Notes: generated by a model from the letters alone, not told the origin. A stretch of DNA of 64,000 bases from Pseudoxanthomonas sp. JBR18 (GCF_028198165.1 NZ_CP116339.1:3541001-3605000), one strand, 5' to 3'; numbered from the stretch's first letter, positions 19,923 through 29,802 are shown. Program-made: numbers and translations.

Positions 19923-21185
19923 TTACTGGGCCTGACCCTGGTCAGACTGCTTGGCGTCGCCGCCCGGCTGGTCGGAAGCGGAAGCATCGGCCGGAGCCGG
20001 TGCGCCGCCTGGCTGCTGGCCCTGTCCGGCACCGCCCGGCTGGGCCTGGGCCTTGGCCTGGTCGTAAGGAACCGCCTTGACCGGGGCGCCTTCGCGGGCC
20101 TTCTGCAGGCCCAGCGCGATCACCTTGTCGCCGGTCTTGAGGCCGCCGGTGACGATCCACTGGCCCTTGAGCGCGCGATTCTCGATCTGCACATCCTTGC
20201 GCGCGACCTTGCCATCGCTGCCCACCACCAGCGCATAGGCGCCGTTGGTGTCACGCTGCACGGCCGCCTGCGGTACCAGGAAGACGTCCTTGCGTGTCCC
20301 CAGGTTGACTTCGACGGTGACGAAGCTGCCCGGCAGCAGCACCTTCTGCGGGTTGGGCAGAGTGGCGCGCAGCGAGACCGCACCGGTGGCCTGGTCGACC
20401 ACCACATCGGAGAAGTCCAGCGTGCCCTGCTGGTCGTAGCGAGTGCCGTTGTTCATCACCACATCAAGCTTGGTGTGGGCGGTATCTGACAGGTTGACCT
20501 CGCCCTGGCCCTGCGCCTGGCGCAGCGACTGCAGCTCGGACGAGCTCATCGAGAAGTTCACGTACAGCGGATCGATCTGATCGACGGTGGTCAGCAGGGT
20601 GACGCCCTCCGCGCCCACCAGCGCGCCCTCGGTGACCTGCTGCTTGCCAGCGCGTCCGGAAATTGGCGCGGTGACATCGGCATAGCCGAGATTGATCTTG
20701 GCATTGGTGACGGCGGCCCTGGCCTGCTGCAGCGAGGCAGCGGCGCTGCGCTCGGTGGCCTGGGCATTGTCCAGGTCGGACTGCGAGACATACTTCTGCG
20801 GCGCCAGCTGGCGCGCGCGCTCGGCGGCGACGTGGGCATTGGTGTAGGTCGCCTGGGCCGAGGCCAACTGGCCCTGCGCCGAGGAGAGGTCGGCCTGCAG
20901 CGGTGCCGGGTCGATCTTGAACAGCACCTGGCCTTCCTTCACGTCGGTGCCTTCTTCATAGGTGCGCTTGAGCAGCACCCCGGGCACACGCGCACGCACG
21001 TCGGCGCTGCGGACCGGCGCCAGACGCGCGCTGAAGTCGCGCACCAGCGGCACGTCCTGCGGCTGCACGGTGACCACGCCCACCTCCGGCGGCGGCGGGG
21101 CCTGCTGTTCTTCCTTCTTGTTGCAGGCGGCCAGTGCCAGCACGATGGCGGAGCCGAGCAGGAGCGAGCGGGTTGGGGCGGTCAT
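19923..21185 (-). CDS. RND efflux periplasmic adaptor (membrane fusion lipoprotein, AcrA/MexA type)
   Basis: 420 aa. The signal has a lipobox (ALAACNKKE; Cys21), so it is probably lipid-anchored to the inner membrane. Family features: an N-terminal beta-barrel strand (VRDFSARLAPVRSADVRAR), a lipoyl half-motif (VPGVLLKRTYEEGTDVKEGQ), a hairpin (ARQLAPQKYVSQSDLDNAQA) and a second lipoyl half (APISGRAGKQQVTEGALVG). The C-terminus is a Gln/Gly/Pro/Ala-rich disordered tail. It connects the RND pump to the outer-membrane channel. GGAG lies nine bases before the ATG. It lies 63 bp downstream of tetR on the same strand. Confidence 0.95.
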   Translation of the reverse strand: MTAPTRSLLLGSAIVLALAACNKKEEQQAPPPPEVGVVTVQPQDVPLVRDFSARLAPVRSADVRARVPGVLLKRTYEEGTDVKEGQVLFKIDPAPLQADLSSAQGQLASAQATYTNAHVAAERARQLAPQKYVSQSDLDNAQATERSAAASLQQARAAVTNAKINLGYADVTAPISGRAGKQQVTEGALVGAEGVTLLTTVDQIDPLYVNFSMSSSELQSLRQAQGQGEVNLSDTAHTKLDVVMNNGTRYDQQGTLDFSDVVVDQATGAVSLRATLPNPQKVLLPGSFVTVEVNLGTRKDVFLVPQAAVQRDTNGAYALVVGSDGKVARKDVQIENRALKGQWIVTGGLKTGDKVIALGLQKAREGAPVKAVPYDQAKAQAQPGGAGQGQQPGGAPAPADASASDQPGGDAKQSDQGQAQ

Positions 21186-21248
21186 GAGGAGGTGCTCCAG
21201 ATAAAACGTTGGGTAGTGTTGTAATGAGTAGAAAGCCTGGCGTGGCGC

Positions 21249-21872
21249 TCAGCAGGCGGCCATGCGCGAGGTGGGGGCGAACGCTTTGAGGAAGGTGTCG
21301 GTGGCGAACTCCACCCAGGCCCGGCGTGCGGCCGGGTCGCGCTGGGACAGCGAGAAGCGCTGTCGATCCGCGTCCAGCCCGACGAGCATGCCCAGCAACA
21401 GCTCGGCTGCCGCGTGCGGTTGGTCATGCCGCAGCAGACCCGCGTCCATGGCCTGGCGCAGCCAGTCGGAGACGCGCGACACCAGCCGCTCGGCGCCTTC
21501 TTGCCAAAGGCTGCGCGCCTCGTCGGGATACTGGGGCGCCTCTGCACTGAGCAGCCGCAGGCTGGCGACCGCGCCCGGCTCGCTGATGCGCTCGATGTGC
21601 TCAAGGCCGAATCGGAGCAGTGGCTCGCGCAGGCGACCATCGAAGGACTCCAGTTGCGAGGTGGTCAATTCAAGGTGCTCGTGCATCAAGGCCTGCATCA
21701 ACGCCTGCTTGCTGCCGAACTGTGCATACAAGGTCTGCTTCGAGCATCCCGCCCGCTGGGCCACCGCATCCATGCTCACGCGGAACCCGTGCTCGGCCAT
21801 GAGCTCACGGGTGGCATCGAGCACCCGCTGGCGCCGCTCGGCGCCAAGAGGGGAGGGGTTAGGGGCGTTCAT
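21249..21872 (-). CDS. TetR-family repressor of the adjacent RND efflux operon
   Basis: 207 aa with an N-terminal TetR helix-turn-helix at residues ~13-60 (LMAEHGFRVSMDAVAQRAGC, KQTLYAQFGSKQALMQALM). The ligand-binding half resembles the AefR-type C-terminal domain. It is the first gene of tetR-MFP-RND, so it probably represses its own operon and is released by pump substrates. An 18-bp palindrome sits five bases before its ATG and overlaps a TATAGT -10-like hexamer. No Shine-Dalgarno is visible, so translation may be leaderless. Confidence 0.9.
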   Translation of the reverse strand: MNAPNPSPLGAERRQRVLDATRELMAEHGFRVSMDAVAQRAGCSKQTLYAQFGSKQALMQALMHEHLELTTSQLESFDGRLREPLLRFGLEHIERISEPGAVASLRLLSAEAPQYPDEARSLWQEGAERLVSRVSDWLRQAMDAGLLRHDQPHAAAELLLGMLVGLDADRQRFSLSQRDPAARRAWVEFATDTFLKAFAPTSRMAAC

Positions 21873-21877
21873 TGGGG

Positions 21878-21895
21878 CTGGACTATACCGTCCAG
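21878..21895. promoter_or_regulatory. TetR-type operator overlapping the tetR promoter
   Basis: CTGGACTATACCGTCCAG has perfect 6-base arms (CTGGAC/GTCCAG) with a 6-base centre. On the minus strand the centre contains TATAGT, a fair -10, only 10 bases before the ATG, which implies a very short or absent leader. Binding here would block the efflux operon. Confidence 0.6.
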
Positions 21896-22117
21896 TTTAG
21901 AATTTGAATACCCCCAGAAGTCCTGACTTGGCGCCACTTCAGCCGGTTGTGAAACGCGCGTGATGTTGCCCTTACGACCCGGTCATCCGAGGTCAGTACC
22001 ACTGGCAAAAAGGACCCTCACTTCATCGATCGGGCACCGCGTGTGCGGACCTTGCACGCAGATGAAAGCCCGTGCGTTTTTGATGCCGCGCAGCACGGTT
22101 GTCACGGGGGGCGGGCA

Positions 22118-22160
22118 TACAATGGCCAATTACCTTCATTGTGTGTACGCACTGTTATGA
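22118..22160 (+). promoter_or_regulatory. Possible -10 element and 12-codon leader ORF before NAD-glutamate dehydrogenase
   Basis: TACAAT at 22118-22123 is a good -10 but has no convincing -35. A 12-codon ORF starting at 22122 (MANYLHCVYALL) ends with TGA at 22158-22160, overlapping the dehydrogenase ATG as ATGA. No Shine-Dalgarno precedes that ATG. The two readings exclude each other: if TACAAT is the -10, transcription starts inside the short ORF. The rest of 21896-22117 shows nothing recognisable. Confidence 0.35.
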
Positions 22161-25100
22161 GCACCACCGGCAGCAGCAGGCTCCGCGCGAAACCCGCCCC
22201 TACCGCCAAGGCCAAGCAGGCCGAGACCAAGGGCAGTCCCAAGGACACCAAGTCGAGCCGGCCGACGCCCGGCAAGCGGGTCGCCGATGCGGTGGCCCGC
22301 TCCACGCCCAAGGCGGGCGCGGCCCTGGTCGCCTTCTCCCTGCAACCCATCCATGACGCGCTCAAGGCGCGGTTGCCGGCGGCCAGACGCGAGCAGGCGC
22401 GTCTGTTCGCCGAGGCGTTCTACCGGCGCATGGAGCAGGACGAGTACCCGCACCACACGCCCGAGGGCTGGGCGGCGATGGCCACCGACATGCTGGAGTT
22501 CGCCCGGGTGCGCAAGCCGGGCACGGCGAACGTGCGCGTGTTCAACGCCACGGCCAAGGCCAATGGCTGGGAGTCGCCGCATTCGGTGCTGCAGATCGTC
22601 AACGACGACATGCCCTTCCTGGTCGACTCGGTGAGCATGGCGCTGGCCGCGATGGGCGTGGGTGTCCACGTGCTGGGCCATCCGGTGGTGCGCTTCGAGC
22701 GTGACAAGGCCGGCAAGATCACGGCGGTGGGCGAGGGCAAGGCCGAATCGCTGATGCTGCTGGAGATCGACCGGCAGCCGGCCGACGCCATGCCGCGCAT
22801 CACCGCGCAGGTGCAGGCTGTGCTGGACGAGGTGCGCCAGATCGTGCGCGACTGGAGCGTGATGCGCGAGAAGATGCTGGCCGTGTCCGAGGACCTGGCC
22901 ACGCGCCGCATGCCGGTTTCCGATGCGATGCGCCGCGAAACCCAGGAGTTCCTGCGCTGGGCGGCCAACGACCACTTCACCTTCTTCGGTTACCGCGAGT
23001 ACCGCGTGCAGAAGCAGGGCGGCCAGGAGGTGCTGGTGCCGCAGGAAGACACCAGCCTGGGCATGCTGCGCGGCCACGCCTCCGGCCAGCCGCGACCAGT
23101 GCAATCGCTGGCCGCCAACCTGCTCAACGAGGCAGGCGAGGGCGAGGCGATGATCCTCACCAAGACCAACGCCCGCGCCACCGTGCACCGCAAGGGCTAC
23201 ATGGATTACATCGGCGTGCTGTCCTTCGACGGCAACGGCCGCATCACCGGCGAGCAGCGTTTCCTGGGACTGTTCACTTCCAGTGCGTACAACCGGCGTC
23301 CGTGGGAGATCCCGCTGGTGCGCGAGCGCCACGATCACGTGATGCGCCAGTCCGGCCTGTCGCCCAACAGCCACAGCGGCAAGGCGCTGCGCCATATCCT
23401 GGAGAGCCTGCCGCGCGAGGAGCTGTTCCAGTCCCGCCAGGACGAGTTGGCCCGCACGGCCATGGGCATCCTGGGCCTGCAGGAGCGCGTGCGCAGCAAG
23501 CTGTTCCTGCGGCGCGACCGCTACGGGCGCTTCTGGTCGGCGCTGGTGTACATCCCGCGCGACCGCTTCAACACCGAGCTGCGGCTGCGCATCGAAGCCT
23601 TGATGAAGCAGGCCCTGCACGGCGAGGCCGTGGACACCTCGGTCCAGCTGGGCGAGTCGCCCCTGGCGCAGCTGCACCTGACCGTGCGCCCGCGCGCGGG
23701 CGAGGAAGTCAGTGTGGACGCGGCCGAACTGGAATCCCAGCTGGCCCATCTGCTGCGCAACTGGCAGGACGATCTGCGCGAAGTGCTCATCCATCGCCAT
23801 GGCGAGGCCCGTGGCCTGGTGCTGGCCTCCGCCTATGGTCGCGCGTTGCCGCAGAACTACATCGAGAACGTGTCGGTGCAGCTGGCTGCCGACGACGTGG
23901 AGCGGCTGGCCGCACTGGAAGGCCCCCACGACCTGCGCCTGAGCCTGTACCGCTCCAGCCTGCACCGCGCCGGCGAAGGCGCGCTGCGGCTCAACCTGTA
24001 TCGCCTCGGCCACGACATTCCCCTGTCCGACGCGCTGCCGCTGATGGAGAACATGGGCCTGCGGGTCATCTCCGAGCACCCGTTCCGCCTGGAGGTCGAC
24101 GGCCAGGTTGCCTATATCCAGGAGTTCGAGGTCGAGTCGGCCACCGGTGCCCCCATCGACGTGGTGGCCCGCGCGGCGGATTTCGACGAAGCCTTCGCCC
24201 GGGTCTGGCGCGGCGATGCCGAGAACGACCGTTTCAACCGCCTGGTGCTGCGCGCCGGTCTGGACTGGCGCCAGGTCGCGGTGCTGCGCGGTTACACCAA
24301 GTATCTGCTGCAGACCGGGGTGCCGTTCTCGCAAGGCTCGGTGGAAGACACCCTGGGCCGGTATCCGTTGCTGGCCGCGCTGCTGGTGCGGCTGTTCGAG
24401 GCGCGCTTCGATCCGGCGCTGGACCAGCCGGCCAAGGCACGCAACAAGGCGCGTGCCGAGGCGCTCGTCGCCCAGCTGCGGGCCTTGGGCGATGAAGCCG
24501 ACGAAGACACCGCCAAGGTGCTGGCCCAGCTCGCGCAGGCGGCCGGCCAGGACCGCGCCGCGCAGGGCGAGGCCGTGCATGCGGCGCTGGTCAAGCTGCT
24601 CGACGGCGTCTCCAGCCTGGACGACGACCGCATCCTGCGCAGCATCATGGGCTGCATCGAGGCCACGCTGCGCACCAGTTATTTCCAGACCGGTGCCGAT
24701 GGCGCGCCGGCGCACACCATCAGCTTCAAGTTCGACTCGGCCAACGTGCCGGACCTGCCGCGTCCGCGGCCGTATCGCGAGATCTTCGTGTGCGGACCCC
24801 GCGTGGAAGGCGTGCATCTGCGCTTCGGCGCGGTGGCCCGCGGCGGCCTGCGCTGGTCGGACCGGCGCGAAGACTTCCGCACCGAGGTGCTGGGCCTGGT
24901 CAAGGCGCAGATGGTCAAGAACACGGTCATCGTGCCGGTCGGCGCCAAGGGCGGGTTCTACGTCAAGCAGCCACCGGCCAGCGGTGAGCGCGAGGCGATC
25001 ATGGCCGAGGGCATCGCCTGCTACAAGATGTTCATCCAGGGCCTGCTGGACATCACCGACAACATCGTCGGCGGCAAGATCGTGGCGCCGGCCGACGTGG

Positions 25101-27226
25101 TCCGCCATGACCAGGACGATCCCTACCTGGTGGTCGCGGCGGACAAGGGCACGGCGACCTTCTCCGATATCGCCAACGGCCTGGCCATCGACCATGGCTT
25201 CTGGCTGGGCGATGCCTTCGCCTCGGGCGGCTCGGTCGGCTACGACCACAAGGGCATGGGCATCACCGCCAAGGGCGCATGGGAGTCGGTCAAGCGCCAC
25301 TTCCGTGCACTGGGGCGCGACAGCCAGACCCAGGACTTCACCTGCGTGGGCGTGGGCGACATGTCCGGCGACGTGTTCGGCAACGGCATGCTGCTGTCCG
25401 AGCACATCCAGCTGGTGGCGGCCTTCGACCACCGCCATATCTTCCTGGACCCCACGCCGGATGCGGCGCGCTCGTACGCCGAGCGCGCACGCATGTTCAA
25501 GCTGCCGCGCTCGTCGTGGGCCGACTACGACACCAAGCTGATTTCCGCCGGTGGCGGGGTGTATCCGCGCACGCTCAAGACCATCGCCATCACCCCGCAG
25601 GTGCGTGACGCCCTGGGCCTGGACGCGCAGGTCGCCAGCCTGTCCCCGACCGAGCTGCTCAGCGCCATCCTCAAGGCGCCGGTGGACCTGCTGTGGAACG
25701 GCGGCATCGGCACCTACGTCAAGGCCGCCTCCGAGTCGCATGCCGACGTGGGCGACCGCGCCAACAACGCCCTGCGCGTCAACGGTCGCGACCTGCGCTG
25801 CAAGGTGGTGGGCGAGGGCGGCAACCTGGGCCTGACCCAGCTGGGCCGCATCGAGGCCGCGCAGGCCGGCGTGCTGCTCAACACCGACTTCATCGACAAC
25901 TCCGCCGGCGTGGACACCTCCGACCACGAGGTCAACATCAAGATCCTGCTCGACGGGGTGGTTCAGCAGAAGAAGCTGGCCGAGAAGGCCCGCAACACCC
26001 TGCTGGCACAGATGACCGACGAGGTCGGCCAACTGGTGCTCACCGACAACTACCGCCAGAACCAGGCGCTGAGCCTGATGGAGCGCATGAGCGTGCCGCG
26101 CCTGGGCTCCAAGCAGCACTTCGTGCAGGTGCTCGAGTCACGCGGCCTGCTGGACCGGCAGATCGAATACCTACCTTCCGATGCCGAGTTCGCCGAGCGC
26201 AAGGCGCGTGGTCAGGGCCTGACCCGTCCCGAGCTGTCGGTGCTGCTGTCCTACGCCAAGCTGGTGGCCTTCTCCGAACTGCTGGAGACCGACATCCCCG
26301 AGGATCCGTACCTGTCCAAGGAGCTGCAGCGCTACTTCCCGCAGCCGCTGCAGAAGAAGTACGCCGCGCAGATGGAGAAGCACCGCCTCAAGCGCGAGAT
26401 CATCGCCACGGCGGTGACCAACTCGACCATCAACCGCATGGGCGCCACCTTCCTGATGCGCATGCAGGAAGACACCGGCCGCGACATCGGCGAGGTCGCC
26501 AAGGCCTATACGATCACCCGCGAAACGCTGGATGCGCGTGCCCTGTGGACCCAGATCGACGCGCTGGACGGCCAGGTCGCCGAGTCGGTGCAGATCGACG
26601 CCCTGCAGGTGATCTGGAGCCTGCAGCGCAGCTTTACCCGCTGGCTGCTGACTCGCCCAGGCGCGATTCCCGGCATCGCCACGGCGGTGGAGCGCTATCA
26701 CGGCGGCTTCAACGACATCCGTGCGGCCGACGGCGTGCTGCCCGATTCGCTGCGTCCAGCCTATGAAGCCAGCCTGGCCGACTGGATCGCCAAGGGCGTG
26801 CCGGAGGCCCTGGCCGGCCAGCTGGCCGCATTGCCGTACCTGGAGCCGTCGGCGGACATCATCGAGCTGGCCCGTTCGCGCAAGCTCTCGCCGGTGGCCG
26901 TGTCCAAGGTCTACTACCGGCTGGGCGACGCGCTGCACCTGCCGTGGCTGTTCACCCAGATCGACGCACTGCAGGTCGATGGTCGCTGGCATGCCGTGGC
27001 CCGTGGCGTGCTGCGCGACGAGCTGGGTGCGCATCTGCGCGCGCTGACCCTGCAGGCCTTGGCCCTGCCGGGCGACACCGCCGAGGCCAAGGTGGCCCAC
27101 TGGCTGGAGCGCGATGACCCGGCCCTGCGCTTCACCCTGTCCATGCTGGACGAGGTCGCCGCACAGCGGTCGCTGGACTATCCGACCGCCTCGGTGGCGG
27201 TGCAACGGCTTTCGCAGCTGACCTGA
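22157..27226 (+). CDS. gdhB: NAD-specific glutamate dehydrogenase, large (180-kDa) class
   Basis: 1689 aa. It oxidatively deaminates glutamate to 2-oxoglutarate and ammonia with NAD+, a catabolic role. A basic Lys/Thr/Pro-rich N-terminal tail precedes the long regulatory part (ACT-like segments; NDDMPFLVDSVSMALAAMG). The catalytic core starts near residue 890: RGGLRWSDRREDFRTE, the lysine motif VPVGAKGGFYVK, and a dinucleotide-binding VGVGDMSGDVFGNGML near 1065. The C-terminal several hundred residues are the helical extension typical of this class. It may be slightly longer than usual because of the N-terminal tail. A strong terminator follows; the gene appears monocistronic. Confidence 0.95.
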   Translation: MSTTGSSRLRAKPAPTAKAKQAETKGSPKDTKSSRPTPGKRVADAVARSTPKAGAALVAFSLQPIHDALKARLPAARREQARLFAEAFYRRMEQDEYPHHTPEGWAAMATDMLEFARVRKPGTANVRVFNATAKANGWESPHSVLQIVNDDMPFLVDSVSMALAAMGVGVHVLGHPVVRFERDKAGKITAVGEGKAESLMLLEIDRQPADAMPRITAQVQAVLDEVRQIVRDWSVMREKMLAVSEDLATRRMPVSDAMRRETQEFLRWAANDHFTFFGYREYRVQKQGGQEVLVPQEDTSLGMLRGHASGQPRPVQSLAANLLNEAGEGEAMILTKTNARATVHRKGYMDYIGVLSFDGNGRITGEQRFLGLFTSSAYNRRPWEIPLVRERHDHVMRQSGLSPNSHSGKALRHILESLPREELFQSRQDELARTAMGILGLQERVRSKLFLRRDRYGRFWSALVYIPRDRFNTELRLRIEALMKQALHGEAVDTSVQLGESPLAQLHLTVRPRAGEEVSVDAAELESQLAHLLRNWQDDLREVLIHRHGEARGLVLASAYGRALPQNYIENVSVQLAADDVERLAALEGPHDLRLSLYRSSLHRAGEGALRLNLYRLGHDIPLSDALPLMENMGLRVISEHPFRLEVDGQVAYIQEFEVESATGAPIDVVARAADFDEAFARVWRGDAENDRFNRLVLRAGLDWRQVAVLRGYTKYLLQTGVPFSQGSVEDTLGRYPLLAALLVRLFEARFDPALDQPAKARNKARAEALVAQLRALGDEADEDTAKVLAQLAQAAGQDRAAQGEAVHAALVKLLDGVSSLDDDRILRSIMGCIEATLRTSYFQTGADGAPAHTISFKFDSANVPDLPRPRPYREIFVCGPRVEGVHLRFGAVARGGLRWSDRREDFRTEVLGLVKAQMVKNTVIVPVGAKGGFYVKQPPASGEREAIMAEGIACYKMFIQGLLDITDNIVGGKIVAPADVVRHDQDDPYLVVAADKGTATFSDIANGLAIDHGFWLGDAFASGGSVGYDHKGMGITAKGAWESVKRHFRALGRDSQTQDFTCVGVGDMSGDVFGNGMLLSEHIQLVAAFDHRHIFLDPTPDAARSYAERARMFKLPRSSWADYDTKLISAGGGVYPRTLKTIAITPQVRDALGLDAQVASLSPTELLSAILKAPVDLLWNGGIGTYVKAASESHADVGDRANNALRVNGRDLRCKVVGEGGNLGLTQLGRIEAAQAGVLLNTDFIDNSAGVDTSDHEVNIKILLDGVVQQKKLAEKARNTLLAQMTDEVGQLVLTDNYRQNQALSLMERMSVPRLGSKQHFVQVLESRGLLDRQIEYLPSDAEFAERKARGQGLTRPELSVLLSYAKLVAFSELLETDIPEDPYLSKELQRYFPQPLQKKYAAQMEKHRLKREIIATAVTNSTINRMGATFLMRMQEDTGRDIGEVAKAYTITRETLDARALWTQIDALDGQVAESVQIDALQVIWSLQRSFTRWLLTRPGAIPGIATAVERYHGGFNDIRAADGVLPDSLRPAYEASLADWIAKGVPEALAGQLAALPYLEPSADIIELARSRKLSPVAVSKVYYRLGDALHLPWLFTQIDALQVDGRWHAVARGVLRDELGAHLRALTLQALALPGDTAEAKVAHWLERDDPALRFTLSMLDEVAAQRSLDYPTASVAVQRLSQLT

Positions 27227-27251
27227 TCGTCGCGGCCAGGGCGTGAACCAG

Positions 27252-27284
27252 CGCGGGGCGGGATGCGAGGCATCCCGCCCCGCG
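27252..27284 (+). terminator. Strong hairpin terminator after NAD-glutamate dehydrogenase
   Basis: Fourteen-base perfect arms CGCGGGGCGGGATG and CATCCCGCCCCGCG enclose a CGAGG loop and are followed by tgtttg. It separates the dehydrogenase from NAD kinase. Confidence 0.8.
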
Positions 27285-27340
27285 TGTTTGCGCGTGTCGG
27301 CCACACGTCATTGCACGCGTGGCGCGCTATCCTTCGCCGC

Positions 27341-28108
27341 ATGACGCACCCCCGCCTTGCCTTCCTGGCCAGTCCCGCCCCCTCGGCGCAGCAGGCCCTC
27401 GAAACCCTGTCCGCCCGCTATGGGCAGCACCCGCCCGAGCAGGCCGACATCCTGGTCGCCCTGGGCGGCGATGGCTTCATGCTGCAGACGCTGCATCGGC
27501 ACGCGCAGCTGGGCAAGCCAGTGTTCGGCATGAAACTGGGCACGGTGGGTTTTTTGATGAACCACCAGCGCGAGGCCGACCTGCACGAGCGCATTGCCGG
27601 CGCCGAGCCGACCAAGCTGCGTCCGCTGGAAATGACCGCCCAGACCGAGTCGGGGATCGAAGTGCAGTCGCTGGCCTACAACGAGGTCTCGCTGCTGCGC
27701 CAGACCCGCCAGGCCGCGCAGCTGCGCATTGACCTCAATGGCCAGACCCGTGTGGACGAGATGACCGGCGACGGCGTGCTGGTGGCCACCCCGGCCGGCA
27801 GCACCGCCTACAACTATTCGGCGCATGGCCCGATCCTGCCGCTGGCCAGCAATACCATCGCCCTGACCCCGATCGCACCGTACCGGCCGCGGCGCTGGCG
27901 CGGGGCCATCCTCAAGGCCGACACCGAGGTGCGCTTCACCGTCCTGGACCCCTACAAGCGGCCGGTCAGCGCGACCGCCGACTCGCACGAGTTCCGCGGG
28001 GTGACCGAGGTGACGATTCGCGAGTCGCGCGACCGTACCGTGACCCTGCTGTTCGACCCGGAACACAACCTGGAAGAACGCATCTTCAGCGAACAGTTCG
28101 TTTTCTAG
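27341..28108 (+). CDS. nadK: NAD kinase
   Basis: 255 aa. It phosphorylates NAD+ to NADP+. The GGDG motif ([17 protein letters not shown], near residue 42), the NE motif (AYNEVSLLR) and the glycine-rich substrate loop ([16 protein letters not shown]) are all present, as is the following conserved ALTPIAP. The length matches the short alphaproteobacterial/xanthomonad form rather than the ~290-aa enterobacterial one. No clear Shine-Dalgarno precedes the ATG; a TATCCT seven bases upstream hints at a nearly leaderless transcript. The 5'-nucleotidase gene follows after 4 bp, so the two are likely co-transcribed, with a shared nucleotide theme. Confidence 0.95.
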   Translation: MTHPRLAFLASPAPSAQQALETLSARYGQHPPEQADILVALGGDGFMLQTLHRHAQLGKPVFGMKLGTVGFLMNHQREADLHERIAGAEPTKLRPLEMTAQTESGIEVQSLAYNEVSLLRQTRQAAQLRIDLNGQTRVDEMTGDGVLVATPAGSTAYNYSAHGPILPLASNTIALTPIAPYRPRRWRGAILKADTEVRFTVLDPYKRPVSATADSHEFRGVTEVTIRESRDRTVTLLFDPEHNLEERIFSEQFVF

Positions 28109-28112
28109 CCTG

Positions 28113-29066
28113 ATGCCCGACAACACGCCCCGCCTGCTGACCGTCGCAGTGACCTCGCGCGCGCTGTTCGACCTGGAGGAGAGCCACGCGCTGTGGCAGG
28201 CCGAAGGGCTGGAGGCCTACGCGGCCTACCAGCGCGCGCACGAGGACGACATCCTGCCGCCTGGGGTGGCCTTTACCGTGGTGCGCAAGCTGCTGGCGCT
28301 CAACCATGGTGCGCCCGAGGACAGTCCCCGAGTCGAGGTGATCCTGCTGTCGCGCAACTCGGCCGACACCGGGCTACGCATCTTCAACTCGATCCAGCAC
28401 TACGGGCTGGACATCGTGCGCGCCACCTTCACTGCCGGCGAGCCGACCTGGCCCTACGTCAAGCCGTTCGGCACCGATCTGTTCCTGTCGGCCAACCCCG
28501 ATTCGGTGCGCAGCGCGCTCAGCCACGGCATCGCCGCGGCCACCATCCTGCCCAAGCCGCCGGGCGAGCGCGCCGAGGAAGCCGCCGCCGCGGCCGGCGA
28601 ATTGCCGGCCGGGCGCCTGTCCACCCAGCTACGCATCGCCTTCGACGGTGACGCGGTGATCTTCGGCGATGAGAGCGAGCGCATCTCGCGCGAGCAGGGC
28701 GTGGAGGCCTTCGGCCGGCACGAGCAGCAGAAGGCGCGCGAACTGCTCTCCGGCGGGCCGTTCCGCAACTTCCTCTCCGCGCTGCACCAGCTGCAGGCGG
28801 CGTTCCCGCCGGGCGAGGACGCGCCGATCCGCACGGCGCTGGTCACTGCACGGTCTGCTCCCGCGCATGAGCGGGTGATCCGCACCCTGCGCGAGTGGGG
28901 CGTGCGCTTGGACGAGGCGCTGTTCCTGGGCGGCCGCCACAAGGGGCCGTTCCTGGCCGCCTTCGGCGCGGACATCTTCTTCGACGACTCCCAGCACAAC
29001 ATCGACAGCGCCCTGCAGTACCAGAGCTTTGCCGGGCATGTCCCGCATGGGGTGGCAAATGAGTAG
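28113..29066 (+). CDS. Cytosolic 5'-nucleotidase (cN-I-like family)
   Basis: 317 aa. It resembles the 5-nucleotidase family related to eukaryotic cN-I, a HAD-type phosphatase that dephosphorylates nucleoside monophosphates. Motifs: TVAVTSRALFDLEESH near the N-terminus, VILLSRNSADTGLRIFNS, RIAFDGDAVIFGDESE (the DxD-type catalytic Asp pair) and ADIFFDDSQHNID near the C-terminus. It starts 4 bp after NAD kinase. The pair could balance NADP synthesis and nucleotide turnover, which is inference. The preferred substrate is unknown. Confidence 0.88.
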   Translation: MPDNTPRLLTVAVTSRALFDLEESHALWQAEGLEAYAAYQRAHEDDILPPGVAFTVVRKLLALNHGAPEDSPRVEVILLSRNSADTGLRIFNSIQHYGLDIVRATFTAGEPTWPYVKPFGTDLFLSANPDSVRSALSHGIAAATILPKPPGERAEEAAAAAGELPAGRLSTQLRIAFDGDAVIFGDESERISREQGVEAFGRHEQQKARELLSGGPFRNFLSALHQLQAAFPPGEDAPIRTALVTARSAPAHERVIRTLREWGVRLDEALFLGGRHKGPFLAAFGADIFFDDSQHNIDSALQYQSFAGHVPHGVANE

Positions 29067-29079
29067 CGAGGCTGCTGCG

Positions 29080-29802
29080 TTAGTGGGCTTGCCGACGGGC
29101 AAGATGCAGCGTCATGGTCAGCAGTGCAATCAGGCCGCCAATGCTGCCGAGGATCAGGGCCAAGTCAGCACGTGTTGAAACAGAGAGCTGGTTGATGGGC
29201 ATTTGCCATGGCAGGTAGACGCCTACGGCCGCTGAAGAAGCGGCCACAGCGAGGAAGGTGCCGCAAATACCCATTCCAAGCGCAGGCACAAAGCTCTGAA
29301 AGCGCAACGCAACCCAAAGCTGCAGCATCTGCAGCAAGAGAGACGCACCAACCACCTTGGCCAGTAGGGCGGCCTGCGCCAACATCTCCGAAAGCGAGAG
29401 CGCGGTAATGTCCGCGCCAAGCCGCGGTGCGAGCCACACATCCAGCAGCAAGCCGCCAAATAGCAGAGAACTCATGCACAGCACGATGGATAGCAGTGTG
29501 AGCGCTTTTGCTAGGAACAGGTGTGTCCGTTTTACTGGAAGTGCGAGCAGATAGTCCCAAGTAGCGTTTGTGTGCTCTATCTGGGCCAGTTGGCTGGCAA
29601 TCGCGGTGGCAGCCATGGGGAGCATGAAGATTGCCCACAGCGCAGTTGCACCCTGTATGGCCTGTGGACCCGTCCAGGTCGTGCCTTGGCGCATCAGGTT
29701 GAACAGAGTGAACGCAATCAGCATGCCGGGTGCGACCATGATTAATAGCAGGATCAGCGAACGGCGCAGCTTGGCGAATTCGACTTGAAGCGCAATGATC
29801 AT
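29080..29802 (-). CDS. ABC-2 type exporter permease
   Basis: 240 aa with about six hydrophobic segments (LILLLIMVAPGMLIAFTLF, ATALWAIFMLPMAATAIAS, LLSIVLCMSSLLFGGLLLD and others). It begins VEFAKLRRS, common in lantibiotic/bacitracin-type ABC-2 permeases. The ATG at 29802 overlaps the stop of the ATPase gene as ATGA, so the two subunits are translationally coupled. Upstream codons in the same frame belong to the ATPase overlap and were excluded. Codon use is visibly less GC-biased than in neighbouring housekeeping genes, suggesting acquisition with the rest of the 29080-31538 island. The substrate is unknown, possibly a peptide or antibiotic. Confidence 0.85.
   Translation of the reverse strand: MIIALQVEFAKLRRSLILLLIMVAPGMLIAFTLFNLMRQGTTWTGPQAIQGATALWAIFMLPMAATAIASQLAQIEHTNATWDYLLALPVKRTHLFLAKALTLLSIVLCMSSLLFGGLLLDVWLAPRLGADITALSLSEMLAQAALLAKVVGASLLLQMLQLWVALRFQSFVPALGMGICGTFLAVAASSAAVGVYLPWQMPINQLSVSTRADLALILGSIGGLIALLTMTLHLARRQAH

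Noticed and set aside
22136..26119. 1327-aa open frame antisense to NAD-glutamate dehydrogenase
   Set aside because: Low-complexity shadow of a strongly conserved enzyme in a GC-rich genome.
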